A DNA stretch of 64,000 bases from assembly GCF_000321225.1 (NCBI RefSeq), contig NW_004450561.1, positions 1,594,071 to 1,658,070 on the forward strand, in the 5' to 3' direction. Source of the DNA: Odobenus rosmarus divergens (taxonomy: Eukaryota > Chordata > Mammalia > Carnivora > Odobenidae). The notes beneath the pieces are model-generated. The model was not told where the DNA came from. It saw only the letters and a list, made by a program, of their open reading frames with translations, and did no database searches. The position numbers and the translations under genes were made by a program. This document shows positions 35,901 through 48,704 of the stretch, piece after piece. Positions within the stretch are counted from its first letter, which is position 1. Every line of letters starts with the position of its first letter.

Positions 35901-37726
35901 TTGAGCACATTGGTTCTGTTAGCAAAGAAAAGGAGAATATGGCTGTTGAGAATATAATCAACAGTGTCTACCATAGCTACACTTACCTAGAGCTCCATGC
36001 AGGATTTCTTTCTCTGACCCACATCCTGCTGACTAAATCATGTATAGACACATGGCCCAAAGTAGTTCCTCTATAGATTGTTCATCTCCTAGAGGGAAAA
36101 ACACAAATCAAAAATAAAAACAAAAAACCCTGAACCAAATTTCAGGAAACTTGAAATGAGATGTCAAGAACAGCTCCATTTGGTTGCAGATGAAATTAAT
36201 TGACATATGTGGAGCTCCTGAGATAAGTCAATTGTAAACATTAGAGTGAATGTCTATGAATTCCTGCTGCTGAGGTCCACTAGGCCATCATGATGCCCCC
36301 TTCCTGAAATCTGAGTAGTCGGCATTTCCAGCATTTCCAGGAGAAATCTTGTATCTGTCTTTACAATAACTTCCTTTTCTCTGATACCTACATCCATACA
36401 TGTCTGCTACATTTTTATTTTAGCTAGTTTTGAATTGTGTTTCCATTTCTTGCAGCACATTTTTTTTTTTTTGCCTATAATAGAAATAAGTACCATAGAC
36501 CGGCACAAAGAATGTGGGACATTGTGAACTGATGATCAGGTTTCCATGAACAATGAGACTCCCTTCCATTTTCAGTATGGGAAGATAATAAGCCATGATA
36601 TGCAGAAGCAAAGCTGCTCATTAGGCAAATTATAGAGGTGAGGGTAGGGGCCCAAGTAAATAAACCTCAGTCTTAGAATACCTGGTTTTATGTGCATTTG
36701 GAAACAGAGTCATTATGTAACCTTGATGCGGTAAGACCACTTTCTGCAGCCAATATGCCAAAGCTGCTTAAAGATAAGGTCAGAACTGATCTTGAAAGAT
36801 GTCAGATTGCAATGCCAATTTATTTCCCAGCAGTTCCTGTCTTCCTTAATAAAGATTTAAACACAGATTAACAGAGATTCTGACAATTAAAATAGGAATA
36901 TTTAAAAGATATCAGATATGCCAGAGTTGACAACATTGTTCTTGCCATTCAGTATTCAGTCTCTTGTTCTTTTGTTAATAGCATCTTAATTTCCCTTTAT
37001 GTGGGATTGTCAGGTAAGGTGCTTGCATTCCCCTAGACGAGGATGGCAAATGACCCAAGATACACTGATCAGCTCTCCATCTTGGCCTTATATCTTGAAT
37101 ACAGTGACTGGGGGTCAGAAAAATGGATTGAAGTAACTGATCCAAGACCACAGATTATCCACTAATGCCAGTGCCTTGATCTCCTGAGCTCCTCTGGTTC
37201 TTGTCATTTCTGAGCCAGCATCTGAGGCTTTGCTTTTGACTTTGGGAGATGGGCTATATCCTCCAATGAATTTACCTATTTACTTACATTGGCTTATGGT
37301 AGCTCAAAGAAGGTTAGTTGGACCAGGGTAATGTATCCAATGTGGAGAGAAAGAGATGAGTTCTTGATATTTTTTTTTATGTATAATCTAAAGCATTCTG
37401 TGATTGGTTAGAGTTGGAGGTAGAGAAAGAAGGGAATGAGTTTGGAACGAACGTGGGAATGATAGTGATATTTATTGAGATAGGAAATAAAGGATGAGAA
37501 ATATACTTACTGAAAAAATTATATGTTTAATTATAAATGTATTGAATTGAGATGCCTTTGCCACAATCAGTAAGTAATAGGCTATATGTGGTCTTCAATT
37601 GAGGGGAGAGTTGAGAATGAAAATTGTTGCAAATACCACAGTCTTCCTGCTACCCCTACCTTAAAGATAAGGGCTAATATGGTAGGAAGATTCAGATGAA
37701 AGATCTCCATTCCTAACAAGTGGTAT

Positions 37727-37727
<1 letters not shown>
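35901..37727. other. Unique intergenic DNA
   Basis: No gene or transposon recognised. Composition is mixed and simple repeats are few, unlike the left half of the window. Confidence 0.5.

Positions 37728-37766
<39 letters not shown>
37728..37766. repeat. (CAA)13 microsatellite
   Basis: An uninterrupted CAA run of about 39 bp. The poly-valine open frame on the other strand is its translation shadow. Confidence 0.97.
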
Positions 37767-37839
37767 AATACAGCACCATGGGGTTTTATGGAAACTATTG
37801 CCAACATAAAAGACCTGAGAAATGAATGCATGGTGTATC

Positions 37840-38400
37840 AGTTAAATTTTGATAAAATAATGCATATACTACATAACCACAAAAACCTCAGTATTGATAA
37901 CAGTAATTATTTAGGGTAGGAATCTGAGATTCAGATGATTTGGGCTTGGCTCAGCTGATGTTAGATAGCATTTAAAAAAAAAATATGGATCAACTAGGTG
38001 AGTCTGCTGGTTTGGGCCATGGTCACTCACATGTGTGGGTGGCATATGGCTATTTACTGATCTGGGCTAGCTTAGGCTGAAATGACTGGGGAAACTGAAC
38101 TCTATTCTATGTATCTCATCCTCCAGCTGGCTAGCACAGGCATGTTTTCATGCATAGAGGACCAAGAGAGAAAGTAAACAGAGACACACAAAGTCTCCTG
38201 AGACCTATGTTCAAAGTTGGGACACCACCACTTCCACTGCATTCTACTGGCCAAAGCAACTAACAAAAACAGCCCATATCCAAGGATTGGGAAAATAGAC
38301 TTTCTATCTTTAGTTAGAATTATAAAGTCACATGGCAAAGAGTATGGATACAGGATGGGATGGAGTATTTGGGCCATTTAAACAGTCTGTTGTACATGGT
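37840..38400. repeat. Ancient interspersed repeat, family unassigned
   Basis: 'TTGGGCTTGGCTCAGCTGA', 'CTGCATTCTACTGGCCAAAG' and 'AAGTCACATGGCAAAGAG' are phrases of an old, widespread mammalian repeat. I cannot name the family. The 91-codon open frame on the minus strand is not supported as a gene. Confidence 0.35.
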
Positions 38401-39059
38401 ATTTCTATCAACTTCCCATTTAACTCAGGTTGACTAGTCCAGAAAGATGGCTAGGTAAGCCAGAGGTTACAGTGCAGTAATCAAGGTGTTGACCTTAATG
38501 CTGCTTCTCTTCTGCAAGTAATTTCCTTCACTTCCAAATTAATAAATATCATGGCATTTGGGACATAGTTATTGATTTTGCTAATACACTTTCGTTTTAT
38601 CTATCAATCCTAAAAGTTTGCCTTCACTTGGCAGGGCAGATGAATACTATTATTGTGCTACTCAGGGAGAAGTCAATTCTATAATGGGGTCTGTGACACA
38701 GTTTAATATATGGGTATATTGACCACCCCACCACATTCTACTAAAATACATAATACAGGTTTACTGTGATAATGATGCTGATAATCCCTGAAGGATCTGA
38801 AGTTAAAAGTTCCCTCATCTGTCTGGGCAAATCATATGTGTGGAAAACAATGAAAATAATGGAAAGATAAATCTGACAGAATACAGGGTGCTAATACCTT
38901 GCTAGTTGATTGTGGCTCCTTGGTTTTACTAGCTTAAGGCATATTGAAATATTCTCTCCAAAACTTAGGGATAAAATTGTATGAATTGGATGTCATTTGA
39001 TGTGTTCACCAAGTTAGTCATGCCTAGCAGCATGTTATTTTCAAGTGGAAGTGATATTT
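38401..39059. other. Unique intergenic DNA
   Basis: Contains a short immunoglobulin-V-like word at 38,637-38,666, discussed and rejected elsewhere. Nothing else recognised. Confidence 0.45.
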
Positions 39060-39420
39060 TGTAAATTAGAATGCCTAAGACTACAAATAACAGAATCACT
39101 TAACTCACCTTGGCCTCAACGATAATGAAGTTAATCATCTCACATGGAGATGATTACCTCTACCTCAGTAGAGGGCTTCAAATGGGGCACTAGCTCTGCT
39201 TCTCTGGTTCTCTTAACTCTGCCTCCTTTTTGTGTTATCATTTTCAGGCTACAGCTTGAGAGATGCAGCAGTGGTTGATGTCAAAGACAGATATAGTGTT
39301 ACCCAGAAAAAATAGAAAGCAGATCATTTTTATGGGTATTTTCTTCTCAAGGGAAAGAAAATATTTTCCAGAAGAATTCAGATGCCTTTCTTAAATGGAT
39401 GACAAGCCTCGGCTTTCTTA
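39060..39420. repeat. Ancient interspersed repeat, family unassigned
   Basis: 'AAGACTACAAATAACAGAAT', 'TCTCTGGTTCTCTTAACTCT' and 'TTTTCCAGAAGAATTCAG' follow the same kind of old repeat as at 35.5 kb. Confidence 0.35.
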
Positions 39421-40031
39421 TGCAAAGATTCTACTGGGTCATCATCTTTACAGGTAACAATTCCTGAGTGCCTATTGGGTGCCATTGACCAAGATAAGCA
39501 CAGTCTTGCTTTCCTGGAGCCTATCATCTGCCTTCCCTACTAGGAACAGAGTGCATGTACCATTCTCTGAGAATACAGAGTTTCTTATATTGATATGCAT
39601 TAAGTATAAGTAATTCTTAGCTTGCTGGGTGGTTTTTATTTTTTATTTAATTATACTAAAAAAGCTTTATTAGAAATGAAGAAAATAACATTTTTAAACC
39701 AATCACTGGCTTAGCCCAAAAAGGAACTGGGAAGAGAGTCTCCTTTCTTCAATCAGTAGGGAAGTCATGTCTAATAACAAAGAAGAATAATGGATGCTAG
39801 GATGAGTAGCAAACAGTTTCTGCTGTAGGTGTGTATGGAACTGGGTGTAAACAGGTAAAAAAAAACCCATAATCAATTTACAAGAAAATTTGCTCGTGGA
39901 CCTGTACTTGCTCCATTACAATTTCACCTAAAACTTCATCAAAGGTTTCTTAGTTCAGAAGATTTCTGATTACTTTATGTAATAGCTGGCACTAGTTCTA
40001 AGACTGGTCAAACTTTACAACTCTTTTAGGG
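39421..40031. other. Unique intergenic DNA
   Basis: No recognised element. A-rich tract near 39,857. Confidence 0.45.
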
Positions 40032-40381
40032 TGTCTTAGTTCAGGCTACTGTAACAAAGTACTACAAACAAGGTGGTTTATAAACAACAAAAATTTTACT
40101 TCTCAAAGTTCTGGAGGCTGGAGGTCTGGGATCAGGGTGCCTGCATGATCATGTTCTTTCAGGTTGTAGACGGCCTTTATCTTCTTGTATCCTCAGATGG
40201 AGAAGAGAAAACAAAGGAGCTCTTGGGGTTCCCTTTTATAAGGGCACCAATCCCATTCGTGAGGGCTCCACCCTCATGACTTAATTACTTCCCAAAGGCT
40301 GTATCTCCTGATACCATCACATAGGAGGTTAGGATTTCAACATATGAATTTTGGGGGATCATAAACATTCAGTCTATAACA
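40032..40381 (-). mobile_element. MaLR-type solo LTR (MLT1A/MSTD-like), minus strand
   Basis: In reverse it begins TGTTATAGACTGAATG and runs through CCCCCAAAATTCATATGTTG, AGTCATGAGGGTGGAGCCCT, CCCTTATAAAAGGGAACCCC and GAGAAGTAAAATTTTTGTTG to ACTAAGACA. It is of the same family group as the LTR at 132-489, in opposite orientation. Confidence 0.8.
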
Positions 40382-40489
40382 CTGAGGTATACTGGAATGA
40401 TGATGCAGAGGGAAAGTAGTCATTATAAGCAGAACCACAAACAGTATTTCTATGGGTCTAGAACACATTATATAAGCAACCCAAATCCA

Positions 40490-41000
40490 TCCTCTGAACT
40501 CCAGACTTATATGTCTAACAGCATATATTAGCTTATAGATGTCTCAAACCTTCCTTAAATACATCATGCCTAAGACTAAACTCATAATCTCCACTTCATC
40601 TCCATTCTCACTATCTTAATGCAAGCATCACTTAGCACTGTAAAATTTAGGATTATTCTTAATTCTTCTGTGCACATATGCCCTGTTATGCAATCCTCCA
40701 TCTCTACTTTCCATATTGGCACTTCATTACCACCATAACATATCATCTTGTTCCTGGACTTTCCCAGGAATATCCCTTCTTATTCTACTTCCAGAGTGAC
40801 CTTTTAGAAATATAGTACTGTCACTTCCCTGGTTAAAACACTTTGGTGGGTTCCTTTTGTTTAGAAGATCAAAACTACCTATCCTTAACAGGCCTACAAA
40901 GCTCTGCAAAGTTTTGTGTCCACTTACATTTTCAGCTTTGTCTCACACTGTTCCTTCCTTTATTCCTTCTATTCCAGCCTGGTATTTCCAACCAGGAGTC
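40490..41000 (+). repeat. L2 LINE remnant
   Basis: Sense-orientation L2: CCTTAAATACATCATGCC, 'CACTTCCCTGGTTAAAACAC', 'AGATCAAAACTACCTATCCTTA', 'CCTACAAAGCTCTGCAAAG', and the 'CTTTGTCTCACACTG' to 'ATTCCAGCCTGG' segment. All frames broken. Confidence 0.6.
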
Positions 41001-44000
41001 CCTTTTACTGTGCAGGGGACAATAATTTGTCTTTAGTGGAATAAAGGTGCATTTTCTGCCTACCTTCCTTTTTTAGCTCTTCATCCATGGATTTAAAGAG
41101 CACCTTATACACACAGCAATATTGTACCCCAAATTGCTTCCCTCAAGATACTCTCCCCCATGGTGAAAGAAGTGAAGACGTATATTGGCATTTATGGATT
41201 TACTGATCTAATCAGGTGCCCCTAATCCTCTAACATCTGATTGATTAGTCTTTTCATTTCTTTTTCTTTCATACCCATCCATATTATCTCATGATTTTCA
41301 CCCATTTAAGCATCAACAGTATATGTTAGTAGTTTTTTTGATGACGATCTTTATAAAATACGTTATATTTTCTTCTGTGTCTTGATAATACTAAGTATCT
41401 TTCCATCCTTCAGTATTGCCACAATGTGCTAAAAATATTATACTTAGTTATAATATAGCAAGGCCTCCAGAAACTATTAAGGATTATTTTCCTCCCCTCC
41501 AAATTAGGTCACACACAATTTTATTCTTTTTCCTATGGTGTCTTCTTGTAATGGTGTTCTCATTACTGTTGGTATGTGTTTTTTGACTTCTAATTGGCTG
41601 CCATGTGTTTTAAGTAATTCTAAGTGAATGTAATCTCCTGGCTTCAAGAATTTCTTATGAGCAGAATCTTGCATTTTATGACTCTTTTACTTGAGCTGAA
41701 AGGTTTAATCCATGATTTTCTGGTTTCAATCTTTGTTCTGGACAATTAAATTTATGGTAGACTGATCTTCAAATAAATCAAACATGAAATAATACTTCTG
41801 GCTTCTTTCCCAATGTATTATCTCTTGAAGGCTGGCTCAACTTATATATATTTTAATAAGGGAGTGTGATTATCTCTGAATAATCTGAATATTTTTTTCA
41901 TTTTTGTATATATTTTAGACTTTTTTCCAAATCAAATTCCAGCCAAATCAAATGCTCTTAGTGTCCTCTCTGTCCAGTACGGTACATTTGTCTTTGTACA
42001 ATGCCCTCGGTATAGTAAGGAGGATTATATTGAATAACTTCCTGGTGATCTGAAAGAATTAAGATAGTTTAAAGATGACCACATGACACCCTTGTGATGC
42101 CTTGTGACACTACATCTCTCTGGTTCACTGACTTGGTTTTTTAGAACCCTACGCATCAGGATCTTAAGCAAGAAAAACATCTGATTATTGCTAATAGGGG
42201 TTAAAAAAATAAAGCACACACATTTGCACAGCACATTTCTTACACCTATGGGAGCCCTACAAGGAGTGTGTACGTGTGCAAAAGGGGAAAGAGAATGGGA
42301 ATTTTGCAGAGTTGTCTTGAGGGTAGTGGCCATGCATTACTCAGCATAACTTTGCCTTGCACCCTGTCCTTTATTTGGGCTCTTACCCTTCCTTTTGTTC
42401 TCTTTCCTCCATCTCCCTATCATCACTGTTCTCTTCCTCTTCTCTTCTTTCACGACTGTTGGCCCTCTCTAAAATGTAAATTAATTTGTGGAGAAATTGT
42501 AGTTATGCTAGGAGAAAGCAGGAGAAAAATGTTTGGCTCTTTCTCCCTATCTCAAGCCCTGGTTCTCCCTACTGTGGTTTGGTTTCATTTCTAGGATTTG
42601 GATCAATAAATTTGTAGGAAACACAAAACCAGTTTTCTCAGTTTATTGACCTTCTGTTGAAAGCAGACACAATTTAGCCAACATCTGGACAGTATTTGCC
42701 AAGGCCAGTTGTAATTCAAATCCAGAGCAGAGAATGAGTTGGTGCATTTGTTAGTTAAGCTGTTTGATGGGCTTATAAATAAGATTTAAAAAAAAAAATG
42801 AAAATAACAAAGCCAACTGCTTTTAGTACCACACAAGTTTATTTTCAGCAAGCCTTGATATTCAGGGTGGACTGACACACATACACCATGTTTTCTTTCT
42901 TTCTGGTGCCTAGGGGAAATTTTGCACCTAGCGGATGCTCTTGAACCCAGTTTTCGCCTACTGACTCAACTCCTTACTGTCTTGGATATGGAGTAACTTT
43001 GGCAGATGCCTTATCTCTTTCAAATGTTAGCTTTCTATTTCTTTACAAGGACCGTTATAGGTTGTCACACCCTCAGATTGACCTGCTGAGGGTGATAAAT
43101 GGAAGGCCTTCTAGCTACATTCAATAATTTGGATTTGCTATGGAGGACAAATGGAAACCGAGGAACAAATTGTTGGGGAAATGGAAACAGATTATGAAAA
43201 GTCAGTCAAGGGGAGGTTGGGGTTATTTATGTATAAAGCAAAGAGTCTCTCGATCTGTGAAGGTGGTGCCAAATATATATCTATGTGTGACCTAAGTGGC
43301 ACAAAGGGAGGCATTGATCTTTGGATTTGAAGCTTTTTAACAGTGATAATAGTATTCAAATCCTTCATTTGTACAATTGAACTTAAAAGACTTCTCAGTT
43401 CTATGGGCAGAGGTTGAATGGCACCTGATGTAGAGGGAAATTTGTCAGCACACTGTTCAATGGATATATTCTACCTCTTGCCATACTTGTGATATTTACA
43501 CCAAAGTAAGTATGTGAGAAAATGGTTGGTTCCCAACTACTTGTGAATATCAAGTTAACATTAGCCATAAAGTGAATAACAGACTTAAAATTCCTTTTGT
43601 ATTCTTTTGTGGGACCTGATTTAAAAATCTTTCACTCAAAATGTTGTTTAATTTCTGTCTCTCTCCTAACTAGTGTATATACATGTGCATGTAAATTGCA
43701 CATACTTAACGGAACTTTGGGAGAGAAGGTTCACGAATATATCTTTGCCACCATATTCCACTGTGGCCACACACCTTGAGAAGGAGCCAGTTTGCTCATC
43801 CTTAGAGCACAAAGGAGGACAAAGGGTTGTTCTGAAGGGGGATTGCTGATCCCCTTTTAGCTCAGCCAGGATGACCGCTTCGTCAGAGATTGCTAAAAGA
43901 GGTGGAATTTAAAAAAACTCCTTTGCAGTTCACTTTCAAGTCTGGTAGGTCACAATTTTAGACTAAGGTTTGCAAAGTTAACTGGCTATTAACTCCTTTG

Positions 44001-45289
44001 ATCAAAATCTAATCAAGTGCTTGTAAAACAGAAAACCACTGAAGTTCCTGAAGGAAGGATTTGATTATTGGGAAATGCCCTGGTGGATGACCTCTGCTTT
44101 ACCTTTTCTTCTCGGCCATCTTCAATAGATACGAGTTATTCTTTCAGAGTCTCCACAGTGACTGATTCAATTTTTATCTATTCTAAAAATATTTTTCTCC
44201 CTCAGCAGAGGCCTAATTCTCATATTAAAAAGACTGCAGAGTAAAATGGCATTAATCTATTTCTTTGGGTAAGCAATTTTCTAACAGTGTATGAGCTCCT
44301 TGCATTTTATGAGTATGAGTACCTTTATATTTACTTCTTAAAAAGCAAATGAAAATCTATTAATGAAATAATTTGGGTACCAAATCAGTGAAACTTGAAG
44401 AAAATTCACATCCCTTTCCCATAATCTAAAACTGGGAAAATGCACTCTAGGACATAACTTGGGTTTCTGAAATATTATTTACCAGTCATTAAAATGCAGA
44501 CTGGTGGTTTTAAAATTTCTAATTCCATGTTTCTTCTAGCCACATTTATTGCTTGTCTAAACTTCTTTTCAAATTGGTAATCTCCATTACACTTCTTTGA
44601 ATTTAACTGAAGACAAAATAGCTTGCTTTTGGATGTCTCCGTGTAATTACAATTTAATTTTGTCTGGTTGATATGCTAAAGATAATGGCTTCTATTTTGC
44701 AAAATGCAACCTAGCTACATGCAACACCATTGCCAGAGCCTATTTCAGATGCAGGAGCCGACTGTTCTCTCATTCCTGCAGGGTTCGGGCTTTCAGATTT
44801 TGGCGACATTTCCATGGTTAGAACAGAATGAAAAATTCTGTTGGTCTCTGAAAACTCCAGCTTACCCACTCATGCAATGATGTGCATTGGGGAACCTGAA
44901 CTGGCTGCTGAGCCTACATTGCCTGCAACACTGGAATTGAGGCTGGAGAACACTTGACTTTTCTCCCTTTTCAGTCTATTGTGCTTAAAGAATATTGCTA
45001 ATGTCTTAATCATTGCCATAAACAGTAAATGGGGATTTTTAGAGGGCAGTCACTTCACGGGCCCTAGTAAATGTTGGAGAATAGGGTGACATTCTAGTCT
45101 GAAGAGTGCAGTCTTTTTCTAACCTGAGACATGCATGGTCTTTTCCTACAGTTGTCATTGTCGATCTTAAATGGCTTTTTGAGTTATACCATCAGGCCCA
45201 TCCTTGCGTGTGGTGCAGGCAGACATTGTATATAGATCTAGAAAGTGGTTGTTCCATTTGGAAGGCAGAGCAGCAGTTTCTGTTAGGCA
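41001..45289. other. Unique, repeat-poor intergenic DNA with conserved-looking blocks
   Basis: No gene recognised in 4.3 kb. Blocks at about 43,140-43,480 and 44,560-44,830 are repeat-free and contain homeodomain-type TAATTA or ATTTAA words (for example GTGTAATTACAATTTAATTT near 44,641). Whether they are conserved cannot be told from one species. Confidence 0.45.
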
Positions 45290-45435
45290 GTATGGTGTTC
45301 TGTAGTATAGTGAAAAAGGCATTATTTCCCTTGCAAGACTCGGAAGACAGGAGTTCTAATTTGGAATCTGTTAATTGACTCTGGGGCTTTGGGCAACTGT
45401 CTTCACCTCTCTAGACATCATGTTTCCTTGACTAA
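45290..45435 (+). repeat. MIR-family fragment
   Basis: CAGTATGGTGTTCTGTAGTA, 'GAAGACAGGAGTTCTAATTT', 'TTTGGGCAACTGTCTTCACC' and TCTCTAGACATCATG follow MIR or MIR3 order. Confidence 0.5.
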
Positions 45436-46189
45436 ATTAACTCCAAAAATCACTTCCATAAATTTGCCCGATTGATTCTGGAGGGATTTAAAAATACTCA
45501 TATGCTGACTCATTTTGGAACTTTCTTATTGATTTGTTTTTCCTCTCCTTTTTCCTCCCTCCCTTTAATATCTTCTTGAGGTCATTGCAAAAGAGGTGGC
45601 AGTTTGGCAAAGAGAGGTTGATGTAATCAGTTAAGGAGAAAACCAGCAAACATACTGAAATGTACAAGTGAAAACTGTACATTTGAAAATTTGAAAATTT
45701 CCACTATCTTCAGGAGAATGTCCACCAACTCATTTAAATTCATGTGCGTAGATAATGGAGATAAGGATGATCAAAATCTTTTCTCAATATTTCAGTTAAG
45801 GATCCAGAAAGAGAACCAGATCTACATCCCAGCCTAAGGTTCAGGGAACGAATTAAAAATCCCTTTACATTCTGACATCAAACAAACAAACAAACCCCAA
45901 GCCTGGCTAAGATAATGCAAAACTCTTCAATCTCTTAAAATCATCCCATCCAATAGAAATTGCTCTAAATTTTATGATTAGTAAAACAACAATACCCCCC
46001 CCCAAAAAAACCAACAAACAACAAAACAAAACCAAAACAAAACCTTGGAGACTCAGCTGGGGGGCTACTTATTATCTATTAATGGCTTACTTTTACTCCC
46101 CGAAATCTGTTTATCTTTGGTAACTGTGGGATACAATGAAAACATGAAACCTGGTTTCTTTTCATGCATGCTATTTGTAACTTAATTCT
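45436..46189. other. Unique intergenic DNA
   Basis: An (AAAC)n run lies near 45,882-45,896, and an A/C-rich simple zone at about 45,985-46,045. No gene. Confidence 0.5.
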
Positions 46190-46723
46190 TTATTTTTTCT
46201 ATAACTGTTTAATGACTCCACTGCTTTTTCATCATTAAATTTGACAGGTGTCAGAATGATAAAAGGGCTGAAAATGTGACCCATGTGATAATTGTTTTAG
46301 TCACACTAGCTTGACAAACAATGTAATAAAAATCGTGACTTAAAATTCAGCATGGAACTTGTGAAACATGTTATCAAGTACTATATCAAATGCTTGAACA
46401 TGTTTTTAATTGGCAAAACTTTAATGCCATTAAGAGTTTTGCATATGCTTCAGCTAGCTTTTGTGCAGTTGAGAAAAAAATATCAATACCCATCTGTCAC
46501 TATGAGTGGAGCACATATGGTAACAGAAGACCTTAAAATACATCATATGTGGTTTCTATTACCCAAGTCACTTCAACTTCAAAAGGGGTTCAGCCACCTT
46601 GATATAGCTTTGGCTATTAGAAGTTTAATTTTGCCAATTACAGTTGTTATTTTGCATGTAACCATGACAATCTTGCCTGTGTTCCTCCACTATGCTATTA
46701 ACAGTCATAAACAAGAATTCTGA
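46190..46723. promoter_or_regulatory. Candidate conserved non-coding element with 30-bp palindrome
   Basis: A repeat-free, AT-moderate block. It is dense in homeodomain and bZIP-type words and contains the near-perfect palindrome at 46,413-46,442. A 123-codon open frame (46,352-46,723, plus strand) overlaps. Its translation has no known domain and lacks a Kozak-like or splice context, so the regulatory reading seems likelier. Conservation is inferred from composition, not measured. Confidence 0.35.
46413..46442. repeat. Near-perfect 30-bp palindrome
   Basis: Left arm GCAAAACTTTAATG (46,413-46,426), centre C, right arm CATTAAGAGTTTTGC (46,428-46,442). The arms are complementary over 14 bp with one extra base on the right. 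The core TTAATGCCATTAA is an inverted pair of homeodomain-type ATTA sites. Confidence 0.9.
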
Positions 46724-46999
46724 GCATGCATAAATCCTTCTGTTTTGACTTGGATTTCTGGAATAGTCAAGGCAATGGCTTTACTTTCAAGCAGACACCC
46801 TTCTGCATTGGTTAAGTGATCAGTGTTGGCAGGGGGCCTTTGTAGATGCCTCCTGTCCTTTCTGGAACTGCTCTAGTTTGACTTACAGAGTCAAGTGAAA
46901 AGGGAGAGTTGAGTCAATATTCCAGGTATTTCAAGCCAAAATTACTAATGTGAAAAGAGGAAGATATTTTTTGACGTGGGGAGGGAGTTGTATAATCAG

Positions 47000-47160
47000 G
47001 TTTTGTTTATTATCTGACGTGTACTGAATGGCTACTGTATGGCAGGCAGAGTGCTAGATACCAGGGTTGAAAAAATATTGACTCATGACACCTGCCTTCA
47101 AAGCAGGTGAAGTTCTAGTGAAGAGGAACAGATACATAAGCAGTTCTAAATCTCATTATA
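47000..47160 (-). repeat. L2 3' end, minus strand
   Basis: TTTGTTTATTATCTGACGTG, 'GGCTACTGTATGGCAGGCAG', AGTGCTAGATACCAGGG and 'GAAGTTCTAGTGAAG' match the reverse complement of the L2 3' end. Confidence 0.6.
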
Positions 47161-48199
47161 GAAGTATCTAGAGGATGCTTTGGGAACACAGTGAAGACTG
47201 ATCCTTGGGAAGGAATCAGAGAAAATACTAATGGAAAGGATGAATGGGAAATGACCATAAGATGCGTTGGGAGAAATCCTGCTGAAGTCAATACAGGAAG
47301 TGCACACATAGATCAAACATGGGAAAAAGTGTGTGGAATTTTTGGATTGGTGAGTAGTTCAGTAGGGATGGGAAGTGAGGGGACAGACAGTGAAGAAAAA
47401 TGGGCTGCAAAAAAGGCAGAAGCTGGATCATGAAAAAGAAAATTTATTTCTGGATTTGGAACCATATCTTAAAGATATTAGGGATCTTTAAACATACTTG
47501 AGTAGCCAGAGGACATAGTCAGGTTTCTACTTTGTCAAAAGCATTCTGTTTTGCAAAGGTTTAAGTGGAAGAGCTGGTATTGGAGGCTGTGAGTTTATTT
47601 TGTGGGGACTAAGAGGTAGTGGCAAGGGGATGATAGAGGAAGGAACAAGTTGGAAAAAAAAATTAGATTATGGAATCTATGAGGCTCAGAGTCATCGTTT
47701 TCTTCTTCTGTACTGGTTGAGTTGACCATACAGCATTTGACCTTGTCTCTCTATCTGCCATGTCAGAATTCATCCTATTCCACCTGCCCTTCCGGGTCTG
47801 GTTAATATAAGGAAATGGGAGCTGGAGTTGGAAAAATGGATGCTATGCTTTTCATACATTCAATAAAATTTACCAAATTGAAGAAGAAATGTAAAATTTA
47901 TAAGTGGTGCTGTATTTTAATTGCAAATGAGACAGGACCCCCAAAGTTTATATTTTTCCAGTTCTTTTGTGGCAAGTTAAGGATGAAACCATCATGAACT
48001 TTCCTAAGTCATTTTTCATGTTGATGATTTTGAAGTTCTTTTAAGCATTCTCAATGTTTATTCTCAATTTGCCTTAGCAAGAAACTCGACGTGCCTAAGG
48101 GAGTCAGTCCTCAAAAAGTAGAAATCGAATGATCATCGGGGTTAGTTAGAATAGAGATTTACCTTCTGTTATCAAGACCCACAATGGCAATGATTTTCA
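47161..48199. other. Unique intergenic DNA
   Basis: No recognised element. The 80-codon frame at 47,191-47,433 is hydrophilic, without a family motif, and not supported. Confidence 0.45.
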
Positions 48200-48550
48200 C
48201 AGTTCAGGCATAAGCAGTCCAGGGCTGGTTTAGAGACTTGACAGCATCAAGGGCACACTCTCCTCTCTCTACGTTGCCAGCCATAGGGTATTGCTTAGGC
48301 AGTGTGATCCAAGATGGCTCATTGTCACATCCTCCTTCCAGCTGGTATGAAGGGTTATACATAATATACAACTTCTTTCCTTTGAAGGGCACACATCATT
48401 TCCACATCCATCCAAAATATTCCATGGCCAGAACTTGAACACATGACCGCACCAAGATGCAAGAGGTGATGGGAAAAGTCATCATTTTTTTTCCGGCTGT
48501 ACCTGGTAAGTAAGTAAGTAAGCCCAGCCAAAAATTAGGTAACTGTAGAT
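48200..48550. repeat. Ancient interspersed repeat, family unassigned
   Basis: 'CAGGGCTGGTTTAGAGAC', 'ATCCAAGATGGCTCATTGTC', 'TTCCATGGCCAGAACTTG' and 'GATGCAAGAGGTGATGGG' follow an old L1 3'-UTR-like repeat. A (TAAG)4 run lies at about 48,507-48,521. Confidence 0.35.
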
Positions 48551-48704
48551 GAGGAGACTATAAATGGGGGGACAACCAGTAGTTTCTGACACAGTACCCC
48601 TGTGACGTTTTGAGTCACCCATTCAAAATGAGCCATGCTCTTTTGCATTGGCTTTCATGAGCAATCAGTTTTTTTTACAGAGCACATGAATATTTCTCAA
48701 ACCT

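Noticed and set aside
37582..37779. An open frame with a poly-valine tract
   Set aside because: It is the antisense translation of the CAA microsatellite.
38637..38666. An immunoglobulin V-like end, translating ADEYYYCATQ, followed by a CACAGTT heptamer-like word
   Set aside because: Upstream sequence in this frame lacks the WYQQ and framework residues of a V segment. The downstream spacer and nonamer do not fit a recombination signal. The match is too short and is best seen as chance.
45876..46045. A/C-rich runs that might suggest a short repeat array such as CRISPR
   Set aside because: They are simple (AAAC)n and A-rich tracts without regular spacers. CRISPR arrays are not expected in mammalian DNA.
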